Source: CAVQZA01 sp963718355
Lineage (GTDB): Bacteria > Actinomycetota > Thermoleophilia > Gaiellales > Gaiellaceae
Direction: 5' to 3'
DNA: 64,000 bases
NCBI GenBank assembly: GCA_963718355.1
Contig: CAVQZA010000014.1
Span: forward strand, 31,146-95,145
A program made the position numbers and the translations under genes. The notes beneath the pieces were generated by a model. It was given only the letters and a program-made list of their open reading frames with translations, ran no database searches and was not told the DNA's origin. Shown here in pieces: positions 43,834 through 52,459 of the stretch. Position 1 is the stretch's first letter, and each line of letters begins with the position of its first letter.

Positions 43834-45302
43834 AGAAGCTCGGCGAAGACGTCCTCGACGAGGTAGTCGAACGACGACGGCAGGGCGCCGTCGACGTCTG
43901 CGTGCTCGCGAAGGAAGAAGAGATACGACGGCCATTCCACCGCACGGTCCGGGAACTCCTGGCCGCGGGCGGAGACGAGGCGCTCGAGGTCGATCAGGTT
44001 GAAGCCCGAGCCGGTGCGGAGCTGGACGACCTCCGCCACGGCCGCCGGCGGGAGCTCGGGCTGCGGCAACGGCGCGGGCGCCGGGCCCGGTCCGGGGCGC
44101 GGCGCGGGCGCCGGCACGGGAATCGGCGTCGGCGCAGGGACCGCCTCCGGTTCGGGCGCAAGCTCCGGGACTGACGCGAGCGGCTGCCGCGGCCCCGCTG
44201 CGAGCTCGCGCTCGCTGTGCTCGAGCTCGGCCTCACGCGCATCGAGATCCTCGATCGCGGCTTCGAGCTCTGCGGCGCGAGCCTCGAGCTCTTCGGTCTT
44301 CGCCTTGTGCTCGGCAGCCGTCTTCTCGAGCTCCCGCGACGTGCGTTCCAGGTCGCGGTCGCGTGCGCCGAGCTCGCCGGCGCGCCTCGCGAGCGCCGAC
44401 TCGCGTTTCGTGACCGCCGAGACCCGCCGCTCCAGCTCACGTTCCCGCTCCGTTGACTTCCGCTCGCGCGCCTCGATGCCGCTCAGCTCCTCGCGGGCCT
44501 GAACAATCCGCTCCTGCTCGGCGAGCAGCTCGCCCATCCGCCCGTCGATGCTCTCGGCGAGCTGCCTCGCTTCGGCCTCGCGGCTGCTCGTCCTGCGGCG
44601 GCCGAGCAGGGCGAAGGCGAGCACAAAGAGCGCAACCAGCATCGCACCGCCGAAGGCGACGGGAATCCAGACGAGCGACCTCGTCCGTTCGGGAGAGGCC
44701 GGAGGCGTTGCGGCGCTGCCGACGTCGAGAGTCGGGTCGGAGGTGCCGACGAGGCCGTTCAGGGTGCCGAGGCGCTCCTGGAGGGCGCGCGAGGCGGGCA
44801 GCACGCGCTGCACGGGCGGGATCGCCGCCAGGCGCGCGCGCGCCCTCGCGATCGCCGTCTGCAACTCGCTCTGGAAGTGCGCCGTGCGGATCGCGATCGC
44901 CTGTGCAGCGAACGCGTTGGCGATGTCGGCCGCGCGCTGGCCGCTCCCAGCCGAAGCGGCCACGGTCACGAGGTTGCGACCGGGATTCGCGATCACGCGC
45001 ACGTCGCGCAAAAGCGAGGCGGCGCTCTGGTCGAGCCCGAGCTGGACGCGCACGCCCTCGGCGACCTGCGGCGTCGCGATCAGGAGCGCCGCGGTGCGTG
45101 CGGCGCGACCCGGGTCCGCGGAGTCCCGCAGGACGCTGAACCCGTCGAAGGTGTGGTCGCCGGTCGCGATCGGCGTCAGGAGGATCTGGGCGCGGGCGAC
45201 GTAGCGCGTCGGGGCGGTGAGCGCCCAGGCGGCGACGCCGCCGGTGACGAGTGCGACGAAGAGGATCGCCCCGAGCGCAAACCACAGGCCACGCCTCTTC
45301 AC
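43830..45302 (-). CDS. Wzz-like membrane protein with coiled coil and Pro-rich linker
   Basis: A 490-residue protein. Transmembrane helix 1 is at residues 6-28, followed by a periplasmic part resembling chain-length determinant proteins (APTRYVARAQILLTPI, VTVAASAGSGQRAADIANAF), then helix 2 near residue 215-237. A long charged coiled coil faces the cytoplasm (about 245-370, ERERELERRVSAVTKRESAL), then a Pro/Ala-rich linker (about 385-425) and a conserved-looking C-terminal domain (GFNLIDLERLVSARG, EWPSYLFFLREHADVDG). It may connect polysaccharide export to a cytoplasmic partner. It follows lysS by 7 bp. No kinase motif is visible. Confidence 0.72.
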   Translation of the reverse strand: MKRRGLWFALGAILFVALVTGGVAAWALTAPTRYVARAQILLTPIATGDHTFDGFSVLRDSADPGRAARTAALLIATPQVAEGVRVQLGLDQSAASLLRDVRVIANPGRNLVTVAASAGSGQRAADIANAFAAQAIAIRTAHFQSELQTAIARARARLAAIPPVQRVLPASRALQERLGTLNGLVGTSDPTLDVGSAATPPASPERTRSLVWIPVAFGGAMLVALFVLAFALLGRRRTSSREAEARQLAESIDGRMGELLAEQERIVQAREELSGIEARERKSTERERELERRVSAVTKRESALARRAGELGARDRDLERTSRELEKTAAEHKAKTEELEARAAELEAAIEDLDAREAELEHSERELAAGPRQPLASVPELAPEPEAVPAPTPIPVPAPAPRPGPGPAPAPLPQPELPPAAVAEVVQLRTGSGFNLIDLERLVSARGQEFPDRAVEWPSYLFFLREHADVDGALPSSFDYLVEDVFAELL

Positions 45303-45309
45303 GGCATGC

Positions 45310-46683
45310 TCATTCGCGGTCGCGGAGCGCGGGAAAGAGGATCACGTCGCGGATCGTGTCGCCCCCGGTCAGAACCATCGCCAGGCGGTCGATTCCCAGC
45401 CCGAGCCCGCCGGTCGGAGGCATCCCGTAGGAGAGCGCCTCGACGTAGTCGGGATCGCCCTCCTCCGCCTCGGCGTCGCCGGCGGCGCGATCGACCTGCT
45501 GCTGGGCGAAGCGCTCTGCCTGCTCCTCGGAGTCGTTGATCTCGGTGAACGCGTTGCCGAGCTCCATCCCGCCGATGTAGTACTCGAAGCGCTCGACGAT
45601 CGTCGGGTCCGCGTCGGTCGCGCGGGCAAACGGCGACAGCTCGACCGGATAGTCGTGCACGATCGTCGGCTGGATCAGGTTCGGCTCCACGAAACGGGTC
45701 AGGGCGTGGTCGACGAGCTTTGCCCAGGTTGGATCATTCGACGTGTCCACGTCTCTTGCCTGCAAGAGCCCGCGCAGCTCGTCGGCGTCGCGCGACCACA
45801 CTCCCTGCTCCTTCAGCGCCTCGACGAAGCTCACCCGCGCCCAGGGCGCCTTCACGTCGACCTCGTGGCCGCGGAACGTGATGACGGTGCCGCCCGTCAC
45901 CTCGCGGGTGACGCGCTCGACGAGATTCTCGATCCGCAGCATCGTGTCCTTGTAATCGGCATATGCCTCGTACCACTCCAGCATCGTGAACTCGGGGTTG
46001 TGCTTGAACGAGATGCTCTCGTTGCGGAAGTCCTTGCCGATCTCGTAGACACGCTCGAGCCCGCCGACGATCAGCCGCTTGAGGTACAGCTCCGACGCGA
46101 TCCGCAGGTACATGTCCCGGTCGAGCTCGTTGCTGTGGGTCACGAAGGGGAGCGCGAAGGCGCCGCCGTAGCGCGGCTGGAGGGTCGGCGTCTCGACCTC
46201 GATGAAGCCGTCGTCGTCGAGCGCGCGGCGCACCGCGGAGACGATCTTCGCGCGGGTGAGGAAGAGGCGGCGCGTGTCCTCGTTCATCAGCAGGTCGAGG
46301 TAACGCTTGCGGTAGCGCTGCTCGACGTCCGTGAGACCGTGGAACGTGTCGGGAAGCGGGGCGCGGATCTTCGCGAGCACCTCGAGCTCGTCGACGGCCA
46401 TGGAGGGCTCGCCGCGCCGCGACTGGGCGGGGGAGCCGGTTGCGCCGACGATGTCGCCGAGGTGGACGTCGACCTCGCCGGTGCGCTCGACCGGGCAGAG
46501 AAGCTGGATACGGCCGCTTCGGTCGACGAGGTCGAGAAAGACGAGCTTGCCCATCTCGCGGCGCGCCAGGACGCGGCCGGCGATGCGATGCTTGGTCTCG
46601 GCCTCGCCGCCTGCCTCGAGCTGCTCGGCCTCGGCGCGCACGACCGCGATCTCGGCCCGGTCGGGGAAGCGCTTCGCTGCCAT
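45310..46683 (-). CDS. lysS: Lysyl-tRNA synthetase (class II)
   Basis: A 457-residue class II synthetase that charges tRNA-Lys. The OB-fold anticodon domain (IAGRVLARREMGKLVFLDL) is followed by the catalytic core: motif 1 VSAVRRALDDDGFIEVETP, motif 2 FRNESISFKHNPEFTMLEWY and motif 3 GLGLGIDRLAMVL. The N-terminal extension is shorter than in E. coli. The ATG overlaps the stop of the upstream acetyltransferase (TGATG), so translation is coupled. Confidence 0.95.
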   Translation of the reverse strand: MAAKRFPDRAEIAVVRAEAEQLEAGGEAETKHRIAGRVLARREMGKLVFLDLVDRSGRIQLLCPVERTGEVDVHLGDIVGATGSPAQSRRGEPSMAVDELEVLAKIRAPLPDTFHGLTDVEQRYRKRYLDLLMNEDTRRLFLTRAKIVSAVRRALDDDGFIEVETPTLQPRYGGAFALPFVTHSNELDRDMYLRIASELYLKRLIVGGLERVYEIGKDFRNESISFKHNPEFTMLEWYEAYADYKDTMLRIENLVERVTREVTGGTVITFRGHEVDVKAPWARVSFVEALKEQGVWSRDADELRGLLQARDVDTSNDPTWAKLVDHALTRFVEPNLIQPTIVHDYPVELSPFARATDADPTIVERFEYYIGGMELGNAFTEINDSEEQAERFAQQQVDRAAGDAEAEEGDPDYVEALSYGMPPTGGLGLGIDRLAMVLTGGDTIRDVILFPALRDRE

Positions 46684-47225
46684 CAGACCGCTGAGCGTAT
46701 CCGCTGCATCGACCAGATCGTGGGGCCGTCGGGGACGCGGCCCTCGGCGATCACGGCGAAACCGAGCCGTTCGTACCAGGCCACGTTGCGCTCGTTGGCA
46801 GTCTCGAGGCAAAGAGGATCGCCCGCGCGGGCGCAGAGCTCGTCCATCAGCGCGGTGCCGATCCCCTCTCCCTGCCGCTCCGGGTCGACGCCGATCCCGC
46901 CGACGTACCAGAACGGGCCCGGGACGACGCCCGTCCGGAGGTCACGCGACGCGTTCGCGAACGTGGTGAGCCGGCTGAGCGGGGCCGCGCCGAGACGGAA
47001 CGGCGCCGCGATCAGCCCGCTCCGCAGCAGCCGCGGGAACGACGCCACGTGCCCGCCCGGCGGGATCAGGATCGCGACACCGCCGCGGGTCGAGAGCAGC
47101 GTGCCGACGCCCGCGGTGTACCGCAGCACCGCCGAGAAGAACCACGGGCTCCGGCGCAGCCGTTCGCGTTCGTCCGGGAGGACGAAGACGAACTGCGGAT
47201 CGTGCAGGTAGGCGCGCGCCAGCAT
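46683..47225 (-). CDS. GNAT-family N-acetyltransferase
   Basis: A 180-residue acetyltransferase. The acetyl-CoA site is visible as IGVDPERQGEGIGTALMDEL, and the C-terminal part has LETANERNVAWYERLGF, a common ending in this family. The start region carries AGGGAGG directly before the ATG at 47225. It lies between greA and lysS and is coupled to lysS. The substrate is unknown. Confidence 0.83.
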   Translation of the reverse strand: MLARAYLHDPQFVFVLPDERERLRRSPWFFSAVLRYTAGVGTLLSTRGGVAILIPPGGHVASFPRLLRSGLIAAPFRLGAAPLSRLTTFANASRDLRTGVVPGPFWYVGGIGVDPERQGEGIGTALMDELCARAGDPLCLETANERNVAWYERLGFAVIAEGRVPDGPTIWSMQRIRSAV

Positions 47226-47263
47226 CCTCCCTGCCGCGGCGATCTCGCCGCGGGGAAGGACGC

Positions 47264-47737
47264 TTACGCCGCTTTGATATCGAGGATCTTGAACTTGAGG
47301 GCACCGCGCGGGGCCGCCACCTCGACGGTCTCGCCCTTCTTCTTGCCCAGGATCGCCCGGCCGACCGGAGACTCGTTCGAGAGCTTCTGCTCGGCGGGAT
47401 TCGCCTCGGCCGAGCCGACGATGTGGTACTCGACCGTCTCGTTGGCGTCGACGTCCTTGAGCCGGACGGTCGAGCCGATCGAGACGACGTCCTTGGCGAT
47501 GTCCTTCTTCTGGATCACGCGGGCGCTGACGAGCCGCTCTTCGAGCATCGCGATGCGGGCCTCGACGTAGGCCTGCTCGTTCTTCGCGTCGTCATATTCG
47601 GCGTTCTCCGCGATGTCGCCGAACTCGCGGGCGACCTTGATTCTTTCGGCCACCTCGCGGCGCTTTTCGGTGGAGAGGAACTCGATCTCTTTCGCGAGCT
47701 TCTTGTACCCCTCCGGAGTGAGGATCACTTCCTTCAA
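47264..47737 (-). CDS. greA: Transcription elongation factor GreA
   Basis: A 157-residue factor that rescues backtracked RNA polymerase by stimulating transcript cleavage. The N-terminal coiled coil (LTPEGYKKLAKEIEFLSTEK, FGDIAENAEYDDAKNEQAYV) contains the tip acidic residues, and the C-terminal domain ends with SPVGRAILGKKKGETVEVAA. TTG 47737 was chosen because GGAGG lies 4 nt before it and it gives the usual length. Confidence 0.94.
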   Translation of the reverse strand: MKEVILTPEGYKKLAKEIEFLSTEKRREVAERIKVAREFGDIAENAEYDDAKNEQAYVEARIAMLEERLVSARVIQKKDIAKDVVSIGSTVRLKDVDANETVEYHIVGSAEANPAEQKLSNESPVGRAILGKKKGETVEVAAPRGALKFKILDIKAA

Positions 47738-47819
47738 CGGACCTCCATGGCGAATTTTTGAGGCACCGAGCGGGCGGGTACGGTACCTGCGGCTCGCCGA
47801 TTGGTCAAGCCGGTGCCGG

Positions 47820-47825
47820 TAGCAT
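47820..47825 (+). promoter_or_regulatory. Leaderless -10 element for dusB
   Basis: TAGCAT ends 8 nt before the ATG at 47834. This start removes eleven non-conserved residues of the longer frame. Confidence 0.45.
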
Positions 47826-47833
47826 CCGCGGCG

Positions 47834-48892
47834 ATGGAGATCGACCTCAGAGAATCCTGGGCGATCGGGCCTGTCGAGATCCCGACGCGGCTCGTGCTCG
47901 CGCCGATGGCCGGTGTCAGCGTGCAGGCGTTCCGCCGGCAGGGCCGCCGCTTCGGGGCGGGGCTCGTCTGCTCGGAGATGGTGAGCTGCGCGGGGATCGA
48001 GCATCGCAACGAGCGGACGCTGGGGTACCTGCGCGTCGCCTCCGACGAGCATCCGCTGGCGATCCAGATCTTCGGCTCCGAGCCGCGCGTTATGGCCGAC
48101 GCGGCGCGAATGGTCGAGGCGGCGGGCGCGGACATCGTCGACATCAATTTCGGCTGCCCGGTGCGGAAGGTGACGAAGACGGGCGCGGGAGCGACGCTGC
48201 TCGACGATCCGGCGCGTGCCTGCGCGATCGTCGAGGCCGTCGCGGGCGCGGTCTCGGTGCCGGTCTCGGTGAAGATGCGGCGCGGGCTCGAGAACGGCTC
48301 GCGCTCGTGTCTCGAGGTCGGGCCGGCGCTGGTCGAGGCGGGCGCGTCGAGCCTGACGCTGCATCCGCGCTCGGCGAAGCAGATGTACACAGGCTTTGCC
48401 GATCACTCGCTCACCGCGGAGCTCGTCGCGCTCGTCGACGTCCCGATCATCGCCTCGGGCGACGTCACCTCGCGCGCTCGGGCCCAGGCGGTTCTGGCCA
48501 CGACCGGTGCGGCCGCGGTGATGGTCGGCCGCGCCGCGCAGGGCAACCCGTGGGCGCTGCGGGAGCTGCTCGGCGTTGACGACGGCGAGCCGAGCCGCGA
48601 GGAGGTCGCCGCGGAGCTGATCCTCTTCATCCGCGAGACGGTGCGCGAGCTCGGCGAGGCGCGCGCGTCGCGGTTCCTGAAGAAGTTCTACGGCTGGTAC
48701 CTCGGCCGAGGCCGCTTCCCGCGCCAGTTCAAGAGCGAGCTGACGCAGATCGACTCGACCGAGGAGGTCGAGCGGCGCCTGCTCGCGGCGGCTCCGGGCG
48801 CCGCAGCGGTGATCGAGGACCTGGAGGAGACGCTGCCGCAGGGCGACGACGTCCTGCTCGACCTGCCGATCTCGCTGTACGGTGGGGGCTAG
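47834..48892 (+). CDS. dusB: tRNA-dihydrouridine synthase (DusB)
   Basis: A 352-residue flavoenzyme that reduces uridine to dihydrouridine in tRNA. It shows LAPMAGVSVQAFRR, CSEMVSC, the catalytic Cys in DINFGCPVRKVTKTGAGATL, the LTLHPRSAKQMYTG block, GSGDVTSR-type loop IIASGDVTSR, and MVGRAAQGNPW, all FMN TIM-barrel hallmarks. It lies next to lysS and greA as in Firmicutes, but on the opposite strand. It converges on coaX. Confidence 0.94.
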   Translation: MEIDLRESWAIGPVEIPTRLVLAPMAGVSVQAFRRQGRRFGAGLVCSEMVSCAGIEHRNERTLGYLRVASDEHPLAIQIFGSEPRVMADAARMVEAAGADIVDINFGCPVRKVTKTGAGATLLDDPARACAIVEAVAGAVSVPVSVKMRRGLENGSRSCLEVGPALVEAGASSLTLHPRSAKQMYTGFADHSLTAELVALVDVPIIASGDVTSRARAQAVLATTGAAAVMVGRAAQGNPWALRELLGVDDGEPSREEVAAELILFIRETVRELGEARASRFLKKFYGWYLGRGRFPRQFKSELTQIDSTEEVERRLLAAAPGAAAVIEDLEETLPQGDDVLLDLPISLYGGG

Positions 48893-48894
48893 TC

Positions 48895-48918
48895 CGTCCT
48901 TGCGCTCATGAGCATTAG
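48895..48918. repeat. 24-bp direct repeat, copy 1
   Basis: The sequence ends GCTCATGAGCATTAG and matches 48981-49004 at 22 of 24 positions, 86 bp away. It contains the palindrome GCTCATGAGC and begins 3 bp after the dusB stop. Confidence 0.7.
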
Positions 48919-48980
48919 CACTTCGAAGGGCGTCGGCAGGGCCGTCCTCGACCGGCAGATCCCGTTGCACGACAAGCAAA

Positions 48981-49004
48981 CGACCTTGTGCTCATGAGCA
49001 TTAG
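48981..49004. repeat. 24-bp direct repeat, copy 2
   Basis: Second copy; it contains the coaX stop codon (TAA on the minus strand, 49001-49003). Sequences outside the repeats are unrelated, so this is not a simple long tandem duplication. Confidence 0.7.
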
Positions 49005-49750
49005 GGGTTGCGAGTCCAGACGATCCGCAGGCCCTCGAGCGTGAGCCACGGGTCGATCTTCTCGATCGTCTGCGAGTGCGGCGCGATCAGCTCCGCCAGG
49101 CCGCCCGTTGCGATGCAGCGCGCTTCGGCGCCGAGCTCGTCGCGGATCCGGCCGACGATGCTGTCGACCTGGCCCGCGAAGCCGTAGACGAGGCCTGACT
49201 GCAGCGCGGCCGCGGTCGTCTTGCCGATCACCGTCGCGGGTTCGACAAAGTCGACCTTCACGAGCCGTGCCGCGCGGGCGAACAGCGCGTCCATCGAGAT
49301 CTCGATCCCGGGCGCGAGCACACCGCCCACGTACTCGCCCGCCGGCGAGACGACGTCGAAGTTCGTCGAGGTGCCGAAGTCGACGACGATGCACGGCGCG
49401 CCGTAGCGCTCGAGCGCGGCGACGGAGTTCGCGATCCGGTCGGGGCCGACCTCACGCGGGTCGTCGTAGCGGATCGGCAGTCCGGTCTTCGTGCCCGGCC
49501 CGAGCACGAGCAGCCGCGCGCTGGTCCAGCGCTCCGCCCACTCCTCGTAGGCGCGCACGAGCGCCGGCACCGTCGAGGAGATGCAGACCCCGGTCACCGT
49601 CTTCACGTCCAGAAGTCGGCCGAGCATGATCCCAAGCTCGTCGCCCGTGCGATTCTCCTCGGTCGCGACGCGCCAGTGCTCGGCGAGGGTCTCGCCGTCG
49701 TAGAGCCCGAACACCGTCTGGGTGTTCCCGACGTCGACCGCGAGGAGCAC
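49001..49750 (-). CDS. coaX: Type III pantothenate kinase
   Basis: A 249-residue ASKHA-fold kinase for the first step of coenzyme A synthesis. It has the phosphate loop AVDVGNTQT, KTGLPIRYDDPREVGPDRIA, the second motif VVDFGTSTNFDVV, and GGVLAPGIEISMDALF. It follows DUF2469 by 7 bp. The GTG start at 49750 places AVDVGNT immediately at the N-terminus, as usual. Confidence 0.95.
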   Translation of the reverse strand: MLLAVDVGNTQTVFGLYDGETLAEHWRVATEENRTGDELGIMLGRLLDVKTVTGVCISSTVPALVRAYEEWAERWTSARLLVLGPGTKTGLPIRYDDPREVGPDRIANSVAALERYGAPCIVVDFGTSTNFDVVSPAGEYVGGVLAPGIEISMDALFARAARLVKVDFVEPATVIGKTTAAALQSGLVYGFAGQVDSIVGRIRDELGAEARCIATGGLAELIAPHSQTIEKIDPWLTLEGLRIVWTRNP

Positions 49751-49757
49751 CGGCGCG

Positions 49758-50126
49758 CTAGACCGCGTCGTCGTCGGTGCCGAGCGACTCGCCGATCCGC
49801 TCGGCGAGCGCCTCGGCTGTGAGCTTGGGCTCGTCGCCCTCGCCGCGCAACTCCTCGACGGTGACGTCGCTCGAGCTGTAGACCTCGGCGCGCGGGATCA
49901 TCCGCGTCGGGCGGTTCTTGTCCCACACCCAGACGTCCTCCATCTTGAGCTGGAAGAACGGATAGCTCGGCTGCGGGACGTACTTCAGGTCGAGCTTGTT
50001 GCAGAGGTAGGTCGCATCCTGCGTGAGCACGCAGTAGCGGAAGAGGCCGAAGACGGCGGTGTACTCCTTCTTCAGCCGGAGCTCGAGCTCGGCCTCGAAC
50101 TCGTCCAGTTCATCGATGTGAGACAT
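49758..50126 (-). CDS. DUF2469-family protein
   Basis: A 122-residue acidic protein that resembles the actinobacterial DUF2469 family: LELRLKKEYTAVFGLFRYCV, TYLCNKLDLKYV, DVWVWDKNRPTRMIPRAEVY and DVTVEEL. The function is unknown. It lies between folK and coaX and is probably cotranscribed with both; the ATG at 50126 is 4 bp after the folK stop. Confidence 0.72.
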   Translation of the reverse strand: MSHIDELDEFEAELELRLKKEYTAVFGLFRYCVLTQDATYLCNKLDLKYVPQPSYPFFQLKMEDVWVWDKNRPTRMIPRAEVYSSSDVTVEELRGEGDEPKLTAEALAERIGESLGTDDDAV

Positions 50127-50130
50127 GCGC

Positions 50131-50577
50131 TCATAGTAGCCGCGCGAGCAGGTCCGTCACCCTCCCCAGGCCGGGTACGACGAGGTCCGGGTCGAGCTCG
50201 GAGAGCGGCTCCAGCACGAAGCGCCGCTCGGCCAGGCGCGGGTGCGGGACGACGAGGCCCGGCTCGTCGATCACGCGATCCGCGTAGACGAGCAGGTCGA
50301 GATCGACGGTGCGCGGGCCGAAGCGCGGGCCGTCGCGCGTGCGGCCGAGCTCGCGCTCCACGACGAGCAGGCGATCGAGCAGGGCGCGTGGCTCGAGCTC
50401 GGTCTCGAGCCTCGCGGCGCCGTTGAGAAAGCGCGGCTGGTCGAGGTAGCCGACCGGGTCGGTCTCGCGGAAGCTGGAGACCGCGACGACGTCCTCGCCC
50501 AGCAACTCGAGCGCCGCGCGGAGGGCCGCCTCCCGGTCGCCGAGGTTCGAGCCGAGTCCGATCCAGGCACGGGCCAC
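50131..50577 (-). CDS. folK: 2-amino-4-hydroxy-6-hydroxymethyldihydropteridine pyrophosphokinase
   Basis: A 148-residue folate-pathway kinase (HPPK). It has the typical start AWIGLGSNLGDREAALR, SSFRETDPVGYLDQPRFLNG, the catalytic block FGPRTVDLDLLVYAD, and VVPHPRLAERRFVLEPL. GTG 50577 was chosen because TAGCCT lies 8 nt upstream. It heads folK-DUF2469-coaX and is divergent from the protease gene. Confidence 0.93.
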   Translation of the reverse strand: MARAWIGLGSNLGDREAALRAALELLGEDVVAVSSFRETDPVGYLDQPRFLNGAARLETELEPRALLDRLLVVERELGRTRDGPRFGPRTVDLDLLVYADRVIDEPGLVVPHPRLAERRFVLEPLSELDPDLVVPGLGRVTDLLARLL

Positions 50578-50585
50578 GGCCTGGG

Positions 50586-50595
50586 AGGCTACCCT
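50586..50595. promoter_or_regulatory. Overlapping back-to-back leaderless -10 elements
   Basis: Minus-strand TAGCCT (50586-50591) serves folK (GTG 50577, gap 8) and plus-strand TACCCT (50590-50595) serves the S8 protease (ATG 50602, gap 6). The two hexamers share the central TA, so both promoters cannot be occupied at once. Confidence 0.5.
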
Positions 50596-50601
50596 GCCCC
50601 G

Positions 50602-52134
50602 ATGCGCCTGCTCGCCGTCCTCGCGGCTCTGTTCGCAGTCCTGGCGGCCCCCGCGCACGGGGCCGTCCTCGTCCAGCTGAACGGCCAGATCGGCGCGTTC
50701 GCGCTCCAGGCCGCCGGTGGGACGCTCGTCTCTTCGGAGTTGCGACTCTGGAAGGTGCCCCGCTCCGCCGCAGCTCTGCCCCGCCTCCGCGCCGCCGGAG
50801 CCCTGAGCGCCGTCGAGCCCGACCGGCTCCTCGTGCGCCCGAGCGCGCTTGCCGACGCGACCGATCCGCTCGTTCCGCAGGAGTGGTGGCGCCCGGTCGT
50901 CGGTGCCGACTCCGTCGTGCCTCCCGGGCCGGGCGTGCCGGTGACGGTGATCGACGCGGGGCTTGACCTGAGCCATCCCGAGTTCGCCGGGCGCCCGAAC
51001 ACGACCGCCCTCAACCCGCAGACGCTGCTCGGCGAGGATGACGAGCACGCCACTGCGGTGGGCTCCGTCGTGGCCGCGCCGCTCAACGGGGTCGGGGTCG
51101 TCGGGGTGTATCCGCAGGCCGTCCTGCGGGCCTACGACGCGAGCCCCGCCGCGGACATCGACGAGGCCGCGCTGATCCACGGCGTCGTGCTTGCGGCCCA
51201 GGCCGGCCGCGGCGTCGTCAATATCAGTCTCTTCAGCGCGGACAAGAGCGACTTTCTCGCGCAGGCGATCGTGTACGCGTTCGGGCGCGGCACGATCGTG
51301 GTCGTCGCTGCGGGCAACCAGTTCGAGAACGGCAATCCGCCGTCGTACCCGGCGGACGACCCGCATGTGCTCACCGTCGCCGCGACGACACAGACCGGCG
51401 CACCGGCGCCGTTCTCGGGCTCGTCGGCCGCGGTCGACCTGGCCGCGCCGGGCGTCGGCATCCCCGCCGCGGTTCCGTTCACGGTCGACGCGAGCGGCTA
51501 CTCGACACTCGCCGGCACGAGTTTCTCGTCACCGCAGGTCGCCGGCGCGACGGCGTGGGTGTGGACGGCGCGACCGACCCTCGAGACGACGCAGGTCTTC
51601 GACCTGATGCGCCTCTCCGCGAAGGACATCTGGACGCCCGGCTGGGACAAGGACAGCGGCTTCGGCCTGCTCGACATCCCGAACGCGCTGACGCAGGCGC
51701 CGCCGCCGGTCGATCCGCTCGAGCCGAACGACGACGTCGCTCAGATACGCGCGCACGGCATCTTCCCCGCCGCGAAGCCGCTCGTAACAGGCTCGTTACG
51801 GGGCCGCGTCGCCGCCGTCGACGACCCGGACGACCTCTACCGCGTCAACGTGCCCGCTCGCAGCACGCTCACCGTGACGATGAAGCCCGAGGCGAACGTG
51901 GACCTCAGGCTCTGGGCGCCGGGGACACGGAGCGTGAGCGAGAACGGGGTCGACCGGCTGCACGACCTGCTCGTGACGAGCGTCCGCCCCGGCACCCAGT
52001 CGGAGGCGGTCCGCTGGACGAATCGTGCGAAGCGAGCCGTCGTGGTCTACGCGGACGTGTTCTTCCCGCCGCGCAGCACCGAGCCGCTCGTGAACTACGC
52101 GTTGACGGTCAGGACCGCGCGCGCTCGGCCGTAG
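50602..52134 (+). CDS. Secreted subtilisin-like serine protease (S8)
   Basis: A 510-residue exported protease. The signal peptide is at residues 1-20 (MRLLAVLAALFAVLAAPAHG), a pro-region follows to about residue 90, and the catalytic triad is Asp in TVIDAGLDLSHPEF, His in DEHATAVGSVVA, and Ser in LAGTSFSSPQVAGA, with oxyanion Asn in VAAGNQFENG. The C-terminal 140 residues form a beta domain like PPC (DPDDLYRVNVPARSTLTVTM). ATG 50602 is supported by the signal peptide and TACCCT upstream. Its last 26 bp overlap the convergent folB gene. Confidence 0.9.
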   Translation: MRLLAVLAALFAVLAAPAHGAVLVQLNGQIGAFALQAAGGTLVSSELRLWKVPRSAAALPRLRAAGALSAVEPDRLLVRPSALADATDPLVPQEWWRPVVGADSVVPPGPGVPVTVIDAGLDLSHPEFAGRPNTTALNPQTLLGEDDEHATAVGSVVAAPLNGVGVVGVYPQAVLRAYDASPAADIDEAALIHGVVLAAQAGRGVVNISLFSADKSDFLAQAIVYAFGRGTIVVVAAGNQFENGNPPSYPADDPHVLTVAATTQTGAPAPFSGSSAAVDLAAPGVGIPAAVPFTVDASGYSTLAGTSFSSPQVAGATAWVWTARPTLETTQVFDLMRLSAKDIWTPGWDKDSGFGLLDIPNALTQAPPPVDPLEPNDDVAQIRAHGIFPAAKPLVTGSLRGRVAAVDDPDDLYRVNVPARSTLTVTMKPEANVDLRLWAPGTRSVSENGVDRLHDLLVTSVRPGTQSEAVRWTNRAKRAVVVYADVFFPPRSTEPLVNYALTVRTARARP

Positions 52135-52459
52135 CGGCCGTGTGCTCGACCGGCGCGCCGAGCTGCACGTCCGGCTTGCGGACCCGCACCTTCACGCGCT
52201 CGACCGGGAACCGCGCGAGCAGCGCTTCGGCGAGCGCGGCCGAGAGCGCCTCGAGCAGCCGGAACTTGTGCCCGTCGGAGAGCTCGCGCACGAGCGCCAC
52301 GACCTCGCGGTAGTCGACCGCGTCCTCGATCCGGTCGCTCGCGACATCGGCCACGTCGAGCCAGAGGTCGAACAGGAAGCGCTGGCCGTCGCGCCGCTCG
52401 TTCTCGTTCACGCCGTGGTAGCCGTGCAGCTCGAGCCCGATCACCTCGACAGTGATCAC
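52109..52459 (-). CDS. folB: Dihydroneopterin aldolase
   Basis: A 116-residue folate enzyme that splits 7,8-dihydroneopterin. The family text VIGLELHGYHGVNENERRDG, FDLWLDV, VDYREVVALV and LLEALSAALAEALLARF is present, with the terminal KVRVRKPDVQL. The start overlaps the folP stop by 4 nt (ATGA). Confidence 0.92.
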   Translation of the reverse strand: MITVEVIGLELHGYHGVNENERRDGQRFLFDLWLDVADVASDRIEDAVDYREVVALVRELSDGHKFRLLEALSAALAEALLARFPVERVKVRVRKPDVQLGAPVEHTAATAERARS

